Part shown: piece after piece, positions 49,501 to 60,793 of the stretch
Layout: each line of letters begins with the position of its first letter
Numbering within the stretch: position 1 is the first letter of the stretch
Assembly: GCA_029964075.1 (NCBI GenBank)
Contig: CM057142.1
Coordinates: forward strand, 1,007,770 to 1,071,769
DNA: 64,000 bases
Reading direction: 5' to 3'
DNA from: Patiria pectinifera
Taxonomy: Eukaryota; Echinodermata; Asteroidea; Valvatida; Asterinidae
Notes under the pieces: generated by a model
Databases searched by the model: none
Seen by the model: only the letters and a program-made list of their open reading frames with translations
What the model was told of the DNA's origin: nothing
Made by a program: the position numbers and the translations under genes

Positions 49501-49586
49501 GGCACAGTGCGACTATTGGAAGTAATGAGTGGAGCCAGGCCGGCATTGGCCACGGCAACACACAGACACAGCAGCAGAAACTTCAT
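43530..49586 (-). CDS. secreted proteinase K-like S8 protease, copy C (complete catalytic triad)
   Basis: Exons: 49586-49476, 48493-48353, 47378-47237, 46723-46496, 45519-45326, 44413-44242, 44067-43934 and 43535-43530. The phases match A and B; the product is 375 aa, with one residue fewer at YGATDDHG. A signal peptide ([15 protein letters not shown]) is followed by an I9 propeptide that should act as folding chaperone and inhibitor. The catalytic domain has Asp141 ([11 protein letters not shown]), His167 (HGHGTHCAG), oxyanion Asn (AAGNDNS) and Ser322 ([12 protein letters not shown]). This is the proteinase K arrangement. It is likely a secreted endopeptidase activated by prodomain removal near [10 protein letters not shown]. 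The length is close to the roughly 380 residues of prepro-proteinase K. Introns are free of the large elements found in A and B. Confidence 0.9.
46063..46080. repeat. (TG)n microsatellite
   Basis: A short TG run in intron 4 of copy C. Confidence 0.6.
47031..47080. repeat. dispersed-repeat fragment in intron 3 of copy C
   Basis: The phrase GGACGGGATGCTAGTCCATC followed by GCAGGTTACTCCCCAGC resembles a repeat word that recurs widely in fish and marine invertebrate genomes. It is recognised from general knowledge; the element class is not assigned. Confidence 0.35.
49360..49465. repeat. degenerate GAGTAC-type repeat next to exon 1
   Basis: Multiple ACGAGTACGAG and GAGTAAGAGTACG words lie in intron 1 of copy C just after the exon-1 donor. 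Similar decayed arrays sit at the same place in A (21035-21110), B (35410-35475) and D (61064-61195, as CTCGTACTC). Confidence 0.5.
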
Positions 49587-49829
49587 GGTTCGCTCGGAGG
49601 GTTTGGTATGCACACTTCCAACGGAGAGTTCACCTGCAAAGTCAAAACAATGGTTGGACAAGGTCGCTCGTTTTTCTGACAGTATGGCAAGATTTATCGT
49701 TCAAAAAAAAAAAAGATACACAGTGCAAAGTGTAAAATGGGTGTACGAGAACCCCACACAAAATTTACCAGAGAAAACTTACCAGTTTTCACGATAACTT
49801 TGGAGTGACTCGTACTGGTTGCCTGAGTG

Positions 49830-49837
49830 TATTTATG
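49830..49837 (-). promoter_or_regulatory. TATA-like CATAAATA upstream of copy C
   Basis: CATAAATACACTC-type sequence about 245 bp before the ATG is shared with copy D (60794-60801) and interrupted in A and B by the A+T-rich insertion. It is a candidate only. A conserved acceptor-like CAG|GTGAACTCTCCG closer to the ATG could instead mean a 5' UTR intron. Confidence 0.35.
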
Positions 49838-49857
49838 TGTTTTGCAGTCTTCTTTTT

Positions 49858-50140
49858 TTCTGTCGTCTGACGTTCATTCTCTACCAGGGTAATCAAAGTG
49901 GAGCGATTACGTTGATTATTTTTTTCATCAAACTTCCTTTCAGGGAGAAATAGGTTTCGTCATCAACATTTAACTAGCAGACTAACTATCACAACGAGAT
50001 AACACCGGAGTAGCCGCGTTCAAACAGCAACATATGTTTTGACAAATAAGAATTTCCCACATTGTTAAAAATGCGCCTTTCGTGCGAAACTTTGATAAAA
50101 CTTAAGAGTTCGACTGACACGCTTCACCTTTGTAGCTACA
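49858..50140 (-). promoter_or_regulatory. conserved upstream block, protease copy C
   Basis: It contains GTCGTCTGACGTTCATTCTC, GCGATTACGTTGATTAT, AACATATGTTTTGACAAAT and TTTCCCACATTG. The homology to copy D extends through GTTCGACTGACACGCTTCAC and is in inverted orientation. Confidence 0.42.
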
Positions 50141-50144
50141 CAGT

Positions 50145-52490
50145 AGTTGTCGCATTTCGCTCAAGACTTTTAAGTTGCTGAAAAGCACGGGGAAAAGCAA
50201 CATTAAAGTTATGGAAATAAAAAGTAGCGGAGCAAAAAGCAGGCCGGTGTGAATACGTTTATCATATTAATAAAATAAATAATTGTCAATATATTTTTTT
50301 GCTTAGCTGTGTCGCGCAAATTTGTGAAATGATTGAATTGTAATTAAATAGAAGTCCTAGTCTGCACCAATTGCAAAAGGCCCATGGATTAACCGCCCAA
50401 AGAGCAAGACACTTTTGCCGCCTCAAGATCGGGGAGGTCCTTTCCTTCTTCTCTTCCACACTGAGAAGGGAGCAAGTCGTTATGCAACTCACGCTATTTC
50501 AGAGAACACTATCTTGAAGAGAACATGGCAAAATGATGGTAAGACTTCTCAACTATTTATATGTCTTTTTCTTGGATTAAAGAAGATGAAGATTATAAGG
50601 CTACAAAAGGTCCTTCCAAATGCAAGTTCATAGATGTCCCATTCCCTCCCAGTTTTCTTTAACGGCCCCTCAGCTGAATCAGTGGTACAACCTTGGTCAG
50701 CGTGTATTTAATTCTTGACGTTATACCAATATCTGTTTGAAAAACCTGTTGATTTGAAGGTTTTTCTCATTGAGCACGTTACAAGCATGCGCGCATTCTT
50801 ATCGATCTGTATCGCGATATAAGAACTGCCCCCCCCCCATAAAGAGTTTGAATTTTCTCCCTGAATTTGGTGACTGAACGTGTGACGTTTGTAATATTTG
50901 TTTCCATATAGGCTTTCATAGGACGCGCAGCTTTCTCTTCAAACTTTAACATAATAATTATGTTCGGCCTTTTACAAGTGTATAATGATGATGATAGAAA
51001 AATTTAACCGCAGAGGCGTAAAAAGGGTCAAATTTGGCTTATTTTGGAGACAGGCACTCGATGAGTTGATCATAGCTTTTTCGATCTTTATATCTCTATT
51101 TCCCTCTGCATATTCTCAGACGGGAGAGGGGGTTTTCAAGTCCGGGGGCACCCCTAGTTATGTTATTGACTTTTCCGCACGAACCCCAAAACCACTGTTA
51201 AATTCTACCATAGAGTCTATGCGGGAACTAAGTAATGCCAAAAGAAGGGGGAGAAGGGGAAACAACGTAGCTTGGTTTAAAAACATATATTGTAGTGTAA
51301 ATGTTTGATTTTTTTAACTGCCTGAAAGAGGCCTTTAAAACTTCTCAGATTTGAACAACATCCGCAGCAACAAAATGATGTCCAGTTCCCCCCCCCCCGC
51401 CCCCTCCGTGTCCTTTTTTTCTCCATTTAAGCTCCTCCAAAATAATCCAACCACAGTCCCAACTCCAAACCGTCACGAACTGTTTATGGGTTACAAAAAA
51501 AAACCTCTCCTGTTGTCTTCCTAAATATTGTGCATTGGACGCAAATTGCGAAGAAGAAAAAAAAAACGCTTGCGTGTCACGACAGTTTTCCTATGTAAAT
51601 GCTTATCAATATCTCGCCAACTGCAAGATGGTGGGAAACAACAACCATGTCAACAGGTTTTCAAATTGATAAAACGATAGTGGTGCAATACTACGGATCC
51701 TATCAAGAAAAATTATTATTATTATCCAAACGCGGGGGCTTTTCTGTTATGTGGGTCAGACTAATGACCTCCATTTTTAACGACTCCGCGAGGAAGCCAG
51801 TTTCGATCGTGTTCCCTGAATCTATTTTATAAATTGTAAACTGTTGAATAGAATGGTGCCAGACTGTTTTCTACAACTGGACTTAAAAAATTGCGTTGAG
51901 TTCAATCACAAATTTTACATTATTCATCAGAGCAGACTGTTATTTTGTAATGAACCTCGATTTCATAGCTTTCATTTCTACTCTCACTTCCAAAAATGAA
52001 TTTGGCTCGCTTTCAATTCAATATGGCTGATTCACGAATAAGGTGTATTTCTTGGAACTGCCGATAGAGGGCAGGAGTTGCGACCTCGATTCAGTGCTTC
52101 GTAGGCGGCTTAGGAAACTGCGTAGTTTTACCTGGGGACGAGGAGGGCAAGGAGGAAACGCGGTGACGCCCGTGCGGCCGTGCGTTAGCCACTTGACGAA
52201 ACTGGTGAAATTTCATGGTTTACAGAGATGACCTTCCAGAAGTTCGTGATTGTTGTCAGCAGTGGGAAGAATTTGGATAGAAAGGAGAGAAAGGATACCC
52301 AAGAAAACAAAGAAATAGCGAAAAACGAACGACCAAAGACCGAGTAGGCCTATGCCTACCACTGACCCCAGTTGATGGTCATTCACTGGGCGAAACGCTG
52401 TGCGTTGACCATACCGACATGTACGAAAAATATACCTGTGTACAAAACGTTACTGAGATTGTTTGGGGTTTTTCATCGAAATCATATGGC
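50145..52490. other. spacer between copies C and D, left part
   Basis: No exon was recognised. C-runs occur at 50829 and 51389, and a GGCGTAAAAAGGGTCAAATT repeat-like start near 51016. The short frames here have no family resemblance I can name. Confidence 0.3.
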
Positions 52491-52497
52491 CTAGCCA

Positions 52498-52580
52498 GTA
52501 CAATACAATACAATACAATACAATGCAATGCAATGCAATACAATACAATACAATACAATACAAAACAATACAATACAATG
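52498..52580. repeat. (CAATA)n pentanucleotide microsatellite
   Basis: About 16 units of CAATA with an internal CAATG block. It accounts for an artificial Cys/Ile/Leu-rich reading frame on the - strand. Confidence 0.9.
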
Positions 52581-52859
52581 GGATAACAGCTTTATTTGAT
52601 TAATGCATAATTGTTAAGCAAATAGTACAATATATTGTAAAACTACTATAACTACATGTACAGTGTGACACAACGTTCATCGCTAACAGGCTTCACTATA
52701 TGGTGAATTCAGTGTGCACACATAATTTGGATCTATCTTGTAACATCAAGAAAATATATTATAATTATGTTCGCCGATTTCAGGAGGGGCGAAAAACCCG
52801 CAAAAAAAACCTTTGGGGAGAAAACAGAGGGAAGTTCCCATCCGGCTCCTTATCACTAA

Positions 52860-53640
52860 ATGGCTTGTTCAACAAGCGGTTCTACGGGGGGGGGCTGTAG
52901 CCCCCTCAAATTTTGTCTAGCCCCCCCCCCCCAAATAAATTCCGTAAAAATTGCATTAGCAAAAAGAAGGATTGTGTTGACATGCGAACGGTCTCCCCCT
53001 AAAGAAGAAATAGCCGGACAAGGGGTGCATTAGTTAATATAGTGTGAATGATTTTAGGATTTTATTGGCGCTCCCCATTGAAAATATGGCATGAGCCTCC
53101 CCCCCCACCTATTGATTTTCGGAGGCCTAAGTGTCTGGAAAAAAATAACCGGTCTACATTTCAGCACGCCTCCCTGAAAAAATTCTGGATCCACCGTGCT
53201 AGCCCCCCAAAAATATTGGTTCTAGAACCGCGCCTGTTGTTCAATAGCTTTGCTGCAAAACATTAATACATTTTTACAAAATTGGAGGATAATGTCCGCA
53301 AAATAAATAGGATGCATATGGCATCGTAGTTTTTACTTTTCATCAAAAATATGATCATGATAATACCATTAACCAGTCCCTTATTTTTCCGCTTCTGCGA
53401 TGGTACTTCCTCTGGGCATGCACAAAAAAAGACGTTGCATGCACCCAGTGGCGTAGCCAGCGTTCTCGCCATTAGGGGCTGGGGGGGGGGCGAGTTGGGG
53501 GCTAGACTTTGCAGGGGGGGGGGGAGCAATTTTTGTAACATACGTGCTGAAAGGTAGACAGGTTTTTTTGTTTTTACCTGTCACTCGGCCTCCGAAAAAT
53601 AAATAAAAGTTTGGGTGGGGGGGGGGGGCTGGACACCATC
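52860..53640. repeat. G/C-run-rich transposon fragments
   Basis: Inverted words TTCAACAAGCGGTTCTACGG (about 52868) and a near-inverse around 53218-53245 bracket C-runs. A second piece starts CAGTGGCGTAGCCAG (53449), a hAT-like MITE end, but its partner end was not found. The motif GTAGAC-AGGTTTTTT followed by GGGGCTGG also occurs in the unit 1 and 2 elements. Confidence 0.4.
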
Positions 53641-54279
53641 TTTTGATGGCCAACCAACTGGCAACCAATGCCATGCATGCAGCAGCTGACTGGACACTAA
53701 GCTTCGCCCAGTCACGTACATGATTATAATAGACTGGTTCCCGGCCCCTCCATTGTCCTTCGGACTTTGCATGTAGGGACCGGTAGTGGGCAATGAATTA
53801 GGACACGTTGGGAGGATTTTCAAATGCAAATTATATGCAGGACTATAGGAAGATATACCCATAATGCAACTAGGTCTGATTCCCGGCCCCTGAACACAAA
53901 ATCACAACGATTATATAAGTCTGAATCCCAGAAAAAAAGGTTCTGACTAATGTTTGTCGACTCTTAGGTCAGGTAGAAAAACGGGAGGACTTTCGTCATG
54001 TTGGTGGGGGGAGGAGTTTGATATATGACAAATAATTTGGGGGTAAACTGTGCCGAGTTCTTTCATATACTGTGCTATAGCAGGTTAACATCGGTGAATA
54101 TCTAAGGCGAGCATCGGCTATTGTTTAAATGGCCGTCACGAAAGGTTTGAGATGCCGTCTCGAAAGGTTTGAAACTGTGTATAATAAAATGCATAATATA
54201 ATTATGTTGAGTGTCTATTTGTGTGCTATCACTGTTCATGGCTTGCTTGATGTGGATCAGTCATGTCAAGCAAGTTAAT

Positions 54280-54445
54280 GTAGCTCATCCTGCTGTACGG
54301 TTGTGAGTGATGAACACAGACCCCTCCAGAAGAACCTCGACGGGTGTTAAACCAGAGAGAATGTTGGGGATCGTTCTCAACATCGACTGGAGAGACCACA
54401 TGCCAACGAAGCCCTCTACGGCATTTAACCGCGGATCTCACAGAA
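54280..54445 (+). pseudogene. possible RT C-terminal relic
   Basis: Frames read LLYGCE, two stops, then in another frame RMLGIVLNIDWRDHMPTKPS, which resembles the LYGCE...R.LGI.W.D.I post-RT segment of non-LTR elements. It is short and disrupted. Confidence 0.33.
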
Positions 54446-54713
54446 GATACAGGGTGAGTCACAGAAAACGAGACGTAAATGTCGGGACCACTTTTTTAGT
54501 TAAGTTCTGCATGTAGCACTTTCAAAATCTAGGATATGAAAGCCTGATTTGAAAGCTTTCTTTTAGTACAAATATCATTCAAATCACTTGTGTACTTTTT
54601 AAGTTACGGAATTTTAAACACACCCACCGTTTTACAGTTCTGTCCACAGACCACAAAAAAAGGTAAGTGTTCTTTCAGCAAAACGGAAACAATTCACCTG
54701 GGGACGAACGTAA

Positions 54714-55035
54714 ATAACATCTTGATATTTAGGCCAAAAAGGGAAAACATTGGGGAAAATGAGGTGTCGGTAAATTGGGCTAAAACTTAGGCGAAGGGTT
54801 GCCTATCGTGGGGGACTTGAACAACTTCAAGGAAATCTCCCAAAATAAAAGATAAGTGTTGCTTACGATAATTATGTCAACATCAAAAACGTTTTCAACC
54901 AATAATTTTGGGAATTTCCTTGAACTTGTTCAAGTCTCCCACGTTAGGCAACCCTTCACCTACTGTTTAGCCCAATTCACGGACACCTCGTTTTCCCCCC
55001 GTTTTTGTATGCTGGGCTAAATATCAAGATGTTAT
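54714..55035. mobile_element. 322-bp hairpin element
   Basis: The left arm starts ATAACATCTTGATATTTAG and runs through GAGGTGTCGGTAAATTGGGC and GGGTTGCCTATCGTGGG. The right arm is its inverse, ending CTAAATATCAAGATGTTAT. The arms are about 140 bp with modest mismatch. Target duplication is unclear. Confidence 0.6.
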
Positions 55036-55805
55036 CATTGTTCACATGATTTTCCATAAGGTTTTAATAGGGTAACTGTACCAGTATAAGCACGTGGTGA
55101 ATTTGAAGTTGATCAATACTGAGGTTTTGCAAGACAAATTGATGATATCTGGAGACAAAATGCGCGCAACATTATAGGGTATAATAGTAGCCATTTTAGA
55201 TGGAGGTCCTCATAACTAGTCATTCACTTATTTGCTTTAGAAAATGTTATTGAAGTATAAGTGTAAGTATAATCACCAAAATAAACTAGGCATATTTCCA
55301 CTAAAATCCAGCTTGGCATCATTTTCGGATTCAGCACCCCCAAAATTAGGTAAAATAGCTATTTTACCATCTTCTACTCAAAAAGCCTCTTCATGTAACT
55401 TTTTTTTTTTAATATCGCCTGGACTAATCCATTCAGCGGCGTAGCCTCAACTAATTCGTCCTCAGGATGTCGAGCAGTACGCGCCCAACACTACCTACTC
55501 TCTCACCCTGGTATTGGATCATTTGCATGTGCAAGAATTTTTAAACACGTATGCAAATGATGAAAAGTCTGGTGCCAGCCTGTGCGTTACATTTGCGTTT
55601 GTTTTGTATGCGGTGTCTGGGGTAAAAACAGAATCAATTCGCCGCAGCGCTTGATGCTTGATGCTTGATGTGTAGACTCCTAAGAAGCACATTGCTTGTC
55701 CATGGAGAAGCAGTCGAGGTGACTCAAGTTGTGCAGATACAAGTGCAAGTAAAAACATTCTCACTTCTTAGAGTTGCTGGTGGGTGGTGGTGGGACACAT
55801 GTCTC

Positions 55806-57356
55806 TCACCGCCGGAAGGGCAACTGCCTGAAAAAGCTGTAACTGAGGGTGCTATAACTGCTTCCAGCGGGAGCCTGTTCCATATTGGTATGGTGCGGAC
55901 AAAGAATGAGAATTCGAATGAGTTTCTTATATGCCTGGACTGGTTGATAGTGAAGATGATGTTGGGATCTGCCTACTGCTGGGTGAAGTTGGATACAAGA
56001 TAGAAAACTGACATTGACGAAGTTGTAGTGAATTGTGTAGAACATGGTGCACTGGTGTAGATGTCTTCTGATAGCTAGCTGATCCAGCTTGAGTTGCTGG
56101 AGTACTGGAGAGATGCTAGTTGTCCGGTCATAGACCCCACAGCTGTAACGGACTGCCTGGCGTTGGGCTGATTCCAGTGAATAGATGCTTTTAGCTGTGT
56201 GAGGACTCCATGCAGCTGACGCGTACTCCAGTCGGGGACGAACCAAGGTCTGATATGCTTTCAACTTAATGTGTTGTGAGCACGGTCCCAGATTTCTTCT
56301 GATGAATCCTAGAGTACTGCAGGCCTTAGATCTTATATTGGCAATGTGCTGGTTCCACGACAGGTCACTTGTGATGGTCACGCCTAGGTACTTGTGGCTG
56401 GATGTCCTGTCTATGACTTGCTGATCCACGTTGTAGTTTAAGAGACTGGGTTTGGTCTTACGAGTGATGGTAAGGAGTTGGCACTTGGAGGCGTTGAAGC
56501 TCATCTGCCACGTGTCTGCCCATTTGAACACTGTATTAAGGTCTTGTTGCAGGATATGATGGTCAGCATCACCTTTGATCTCCCTATAGAGGATTGTATC
56601 GTCTGCAAACAGCCTGATGTTGGATTTCACATCATCCACAATATCATTAATATACACGAGGAAGAGTGTCGGTCCTAAGACAGACCCTTGTGGAACGCCT
56701 GATTTTACTGACGACCAACGTGAGTGAGCACCATTGACACTAACACACTGCTCCCGGTTGTTTAGAAAGGCTTTGATCCATCTGAGTGTGTTTCCTCGGA
56801 TGCCATAGTGGTGGAGCTTGAGCGCCAACCTCTGGTGTGGTACCTTGTCAAACGCCTTTCTGAAGTCTAACAGCAAGACGTCCGTTTGGCTACTCCCATT
56901 TAGGGATTCTGACCAATCATGAACTGCTTCCAGCAACTGCGTCTAACATGATCTTTTTTTTCACGAAAACCATTGTTGTTCTACGATGACATTATTAGCA
57001 GCTAGATGTTTGGATATGTTTGAGAGTACTATGTGTTTCATTATCTTACAAGCAATGCAGGTCAGACTGATGGGGCGATAATTTTCTGGTGATGACTTTG
57101 AGCCCTTTGTATGGATGGCAGTAACAAGTGCTTTTCTCCAGTCCTCTGGTAACTGGCCAGTCTGATATGATTGACGGAGAATGAAGTGAAACATGGGCGT
57201 CAACTCATCTGCAAAATCATGCAGTACTCGAGCTGGAATAGCGTCCGGACCTCCTGCTTTGGTGGTATTGAGCTGTTTTAACTGCTTGAGAACCCCTTCG
57301 ATGCCAATATCAAGGTCACTGAAGGATTGGAAATCTGAATTTCCCTTGGTAGGCAA
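55806..57356 (-). pseudogene. reverse transcriptase part of the CR1-like element
   Basis: From 57356 the RT reads LNTTKAGGPDAIPARVL, LPEDWRKALVTAIHTKG and NYRPISLTCIACKIMKHIV. After a frameshift near 56945 it continues as a long open stretch with LLLDFRKAFDKVPHQ, GVPQGSVLGPTLFLVYINDI and the catalytic FADDT box. The thumb region (SHKYLGVTITSDLSWNQHI, RPRLEYASAAWSPH) follows. Another frameshift near 55910 displaces the tail FVRTIPIWNRLP. The catalytic motifs are intact but the reading frame is not. Confidence 0.85.
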
Positions 57357-57494
57357 CGATAATGTGTCCTCTTCAGTAAAAACAGAGGTAAACTGGTGAT
57401 TTAACAGCTCTGCCTTCTCCTGGTCTGTGGCACAGTTTTTCCCATTAACTGTCAGGGTGGGAACACCTAGCTACTGCCTCACGTCTCTGTGAAC

Positions 57495-58300
57495 TTATGA
57501 ACGACCAGAACTGTTTAGGATTTTCATCCAGACTGGGCCCAAAAACATCCTCCATGTATGTATGGTAGGACTGTCTGAGCAACTTGGTGACATAGTTACG
57601 CTGTTTTCTATAACAGCTCCACAGTCTCTGTGATCGTGCTTTCCGGGCGCAGGCAAGCAGTTTGTCTCTTTAGTGTCTATCAATCCACGGATGACTTCGC
57701 TTGCTCTTGGACATGCGATGTGGAATGAACTTTTCCATGGCCTCAAGTGTGTATTTCTTGAAAAGCTTCCAATTTCCATCCACTGATCTTGAGTTGGGGT
57801 CCGTTTGGAAGAATGATTCACTACACTGGTTGAGCCATGACTTTAGACCATCATTATCAGCCTTCTTGTAACTGTAAACTTTGTGTGGCGGTTTGTTTTG
57901 CCGTTTGGGTTGCATATTTATGTCAAACATAAGAATGTCATGATCGCTCACTCCCGTAGTCGTTCTGATGTTACTTATGATATTTGGATTTGAGGTGCAG
58001 ATCAAATCAAGAATGTTCTGTGACCTCTGCCTGGTGATCAGCTTGTTTAGTTGTACAAGGCCACTTTCGTCCAGTAAGTTGAGGAAATTTTCATGCATCT
58101 TTTTACGTTTGCCGTTCTATCTTTGCGGATGACATTGTAGTCCTCTGGGAAAATTGAATAGGTAGGGACGGTAGAATCAAGCTTGGACTCGCATCCAATG
58201 ATGATATCTGGAGTGTGTTGAGCAACCGCAGCTTGAAAAGCTAGTCTGCTTTTTTGTCCTTTCAGCCCATCACAATTTACCACCATTGTTTTCAATCTTG
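57495..58300 (-). pseudogene. endonuclease (EEP) part of the CR1-like element, internally deleted
   Basis: The N-terminal motif VVNCDGLKGQKSRLAFQAAV, then DIIIGCESKLD and YNVIRKDRT, joins directly at about 58100 to the C-terminal part (LLDESGLVQLN, NILDLICTSNPNIISN, SDHDILMFDI). More than 100 residues, including the GDFN segment, are absent. The frames differ on each side of the join. Confidence 0.75.
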
Positions 58301-58482
58301 GTAATTTTATTACTCTTCTTTGGGTTTGATTTTTTTCTGTTTGAAGTAAATTTGGTGGGTGTGGAAGTACTGTTTGGTTCAAAACTGTCAGGGTCAAACA
58401 TGCTTTCATCCCAGTCATCTGTCAATGCTTCAAAGGTATTAACACTGGAAAAGCGGTCATTATCAAAGAAAGATGATCCTAG

Positions 58483-58720
58483 GTTTGGTAGGCCACAGCT
58501 CGTGCATATCCAGGACAGATTGGGATGGGCCATATACACTTGATACATCTCATCAGATACCACTGCACAATCCGTGTGGATCCAAATATCACACTGATCA
58601 CACTGGATAGCATTTTGATTGTGTTCTGCCTCCTGCATGGCTACAAACACCACATGGGTATTCAGGATTGGGGCCTGGATTTGATTCAACCCCAGATAAC
58701 AAGAGGATCAAGATGATCAT
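58483..58720 (-). pseudogene. 2A-like leader and PHD finger of the CR1-like element
   Basis: The ATG at 58718-58720 opens MIILILLLSGVESNPGP, a hydrophobic run ending in the NPGP signature of 2A ribosome-skipping peptides (58670). The consensus Asp before Val-Glu is Gly here. CGVC follows at 643-654 of the 58-kb block, then after a frameshift CDQCDIWIHTDC and WICTSCG, giving a C4HC3 PHD-type pattern. N-terminal 2A-like sequences are known in non-LTR elements of sea urchin and other marine invertebrates. Confidence 0.65.
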
Positions 58721-59697
58721 TTGACGAGACTTGCCTGACGGGCCTCGAGTTGGTTTAAATAGACCCTTGTTTTGCCATCTGTGATTCTTGGTCAAGGCAT
58801 TTAGCGCTAACGACCAACTGTTGTGGGAGCTTTCAAATTCATTCACACAGCTTAAATCTGTGGTTATTGAGCTGCTTGAGGTAAAAAAAAAAACTTGATA
58901 GGAGCCATGTTGTGAAGAGCTACGCGGCCAACACATATTCAATGCAAAAAGCATTGTACGGAGACAAACACTTGATTTAATGAATAGTTCCATTTTTTCT
59001 ATTTGGTAGATCGTCAGAATCGGCAAAGTTCTAGCTACATGTACGATGAATCCATGCACCACTGTTCAAGAAACAAAAGGTTTACCGACCTGTGTTCATG
59101 TGTAGTGGGGATAGTCGGGAATAGGTCCTGTGTGTATACAATCATGTACCATGCATCGGCAATCCAGGTTTTAAAATGGCCGACCGGAGTCCTTGGATCA
59201 ACGAAAAATCAATCCAAATCAATCTTCAAAGAAGGAGCCTGATTGACGACTGAAAAACAGAAGCTGTCATAATGTCATGACTGAGAGATAGAGGGTCTCT
59301 AAATGTTCTACTAACTCCATACCCGGATAATTTTCCCATAAAGAAATTGGTTAAAATTATGGGAAAAGAATACAGTTCTCTGATATGTTTGATACACAAA
59401 ATATTGCCCACGTATTTTAGAATGAAATACACTTGCTCGAGAGTCTCACTGAACGTCTCCTTCCTCGAAGTGTTAATTAAATGTTAAGAGTATAAAACTG
59501 CTTGCAATGTATCACCTGGGCTTTATTTTAATAAAAACCAGTAGCGTACCGAAGTTTGCGATGACAAGAATGACACTCCGCTGAATTTGACGGGGATGTT
59601 TTGCTGTTTATCTCCAACGATAGTGAAATTATTGACTAAATGTACCATTAAGGAGACACGGTATCGTAATTTCTTCGAACGGTGGGAGACATCGGTG

Positions 59698-59940
59698 ATT
59701 AGGGAGACATTTCCATGTCTCCCTAATGTCACAGCCCGACTTTAGAGGCACAATTTTAGCGTCGCAATTAGGTTATATTTATTGCTTGTGGTCTAATTAG
59801 TAAACATACCGAAATTCGTGGGAAAAAGACAAGGGAAAATTGGGTTACGGCACATTTCAGTTTGAAAAATTTTGTGCACAAGTCTATAGGGATGTCTGCC
59901 AAAGGTTGGGAGACATCCCTATAGACTTGCGCACAAAATT
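59698..59940. repeat. two hairpins sharing a GGGAGACAT motif
   Basis: The first hairpin (59698-59727) pairs ATTAGGGAGACAT with ATGTCTCCCTAAT over a 4-nt loop. The second (59868-59940) pairs AATTTTGTGCACAAGTCTAT and GGGATGTCT with their inverses. The GGGAGACAT word occurs in both. Confidence 0.55.
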
Positions 59941-60489
59941 GGACATTTAATGTCCAATCCAGGGTAATAATAATTACCATGCAATTAACACGATGGCATC
60001 GATGTATGACTGTTGCTTATTTTAATAATCTCTGTCCTCTGAGGCGCCGTACAAATTGAATTGTTACAATCAAATGGCTGGAAGTTCTGTAGCTGGGTGT
60101 CTATAAAATCACAAGACCATTACTTTGTTAGGTTTGTTAGGTTTGATAGGTATGGGAATAGAAAACAAATTTTGACCGAAAAGAATTCAAATTTTCAAAA
60201 AATATAATTCATGCTTACCAAGTTTTAACGATTGCAATGGCAACAATCGGCTTCCAGCGTGATTGTGGTACCATGTTGACCTCCGATAAAGGTTAAGAAA
60301 AGTCACAAAATGTCATCGAAGAGAACATTCCGGTGTAGGCACATTGTGCTGCCCATTGGTGAGTTACAGAAGGACTTACTCCCTTACTAGTGCGGAGGAG
60401 GCAAGGGCTACACCTCTCCCTGTCTTCAGAAGGCAAACTTCCTTGATGTTTCCGGTATAACCCTTGGGACCACATAAATGTGTATAGCG

Positions 60490-60775
60490 ACAAAGGTGAA
60501 GCGTGTCAGTCGAACTCTTAAGTTTATCAAAGTTTTGTTTGAAAGGCGCATTGAAACAATGTGGGAAATTCTTGTTTGTCAAAACATATGTTGCTGTACG
60601 AACGCGGCTCTTCCGGTGTTATCTTTTCTGAAATAATGTGCTACATTGTGTAATTCAAATTTAATGTCGATTACGAGACCTGTATCTCTCCAAAAGAACG
60701 TTTGATGAAAAATAATCAATGTAATCGCTCCACTTTGATTATCCTGGTAGAGAATGAACGTCAGACGATTGGTTC
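60490..60775 (+). promoter_or_regulatory. conserved upstream block, protease copy D
   Basis: Inverted counterpart of 49858-50140: GTGAAGCGTGTCAGTCGAAC, CAATGTGGGAAATTC, TTTGTCAAAACATATGTT and GAGAATGAACGTCAGAC. It lies about 150 bp before the ATG, closer than in any other copy. Confidence 0.42.
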
Positions 60776-60793
60776 ACAACATAACGGAAAACA

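Larger units (their letters stand above)
55806..58720 (-). mobile_element. CR1-like non-LTR retrotransposon, decayed
   Basis: The gene order on the - strand is a short hydrophobic leader with a 2A-like motif, a PHD-type zinc finger, an endonuclease (EEP), then reverse transcriptase. This is the ORF2 layout of CR1/jockey-group elements. At least three frame changes and a large deletion in the endonuclease show it is dead. The true 5' and 3' ends were not located; flanks of a few hundred bp on each side may belong to it. Confidence 0.82.

Noticed and set aside
52379..52573. Cys/Ile/Leu-rich frame
   Set aside because: Translation of the CAATA microsatellite.
55806..56936. 376-codon frame as a possible host gene
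   Set aside because: It contains reverse-transcriptase boxes (FADDT, GVPQGSVLGP) and belongs to the decayed CR1-like element.
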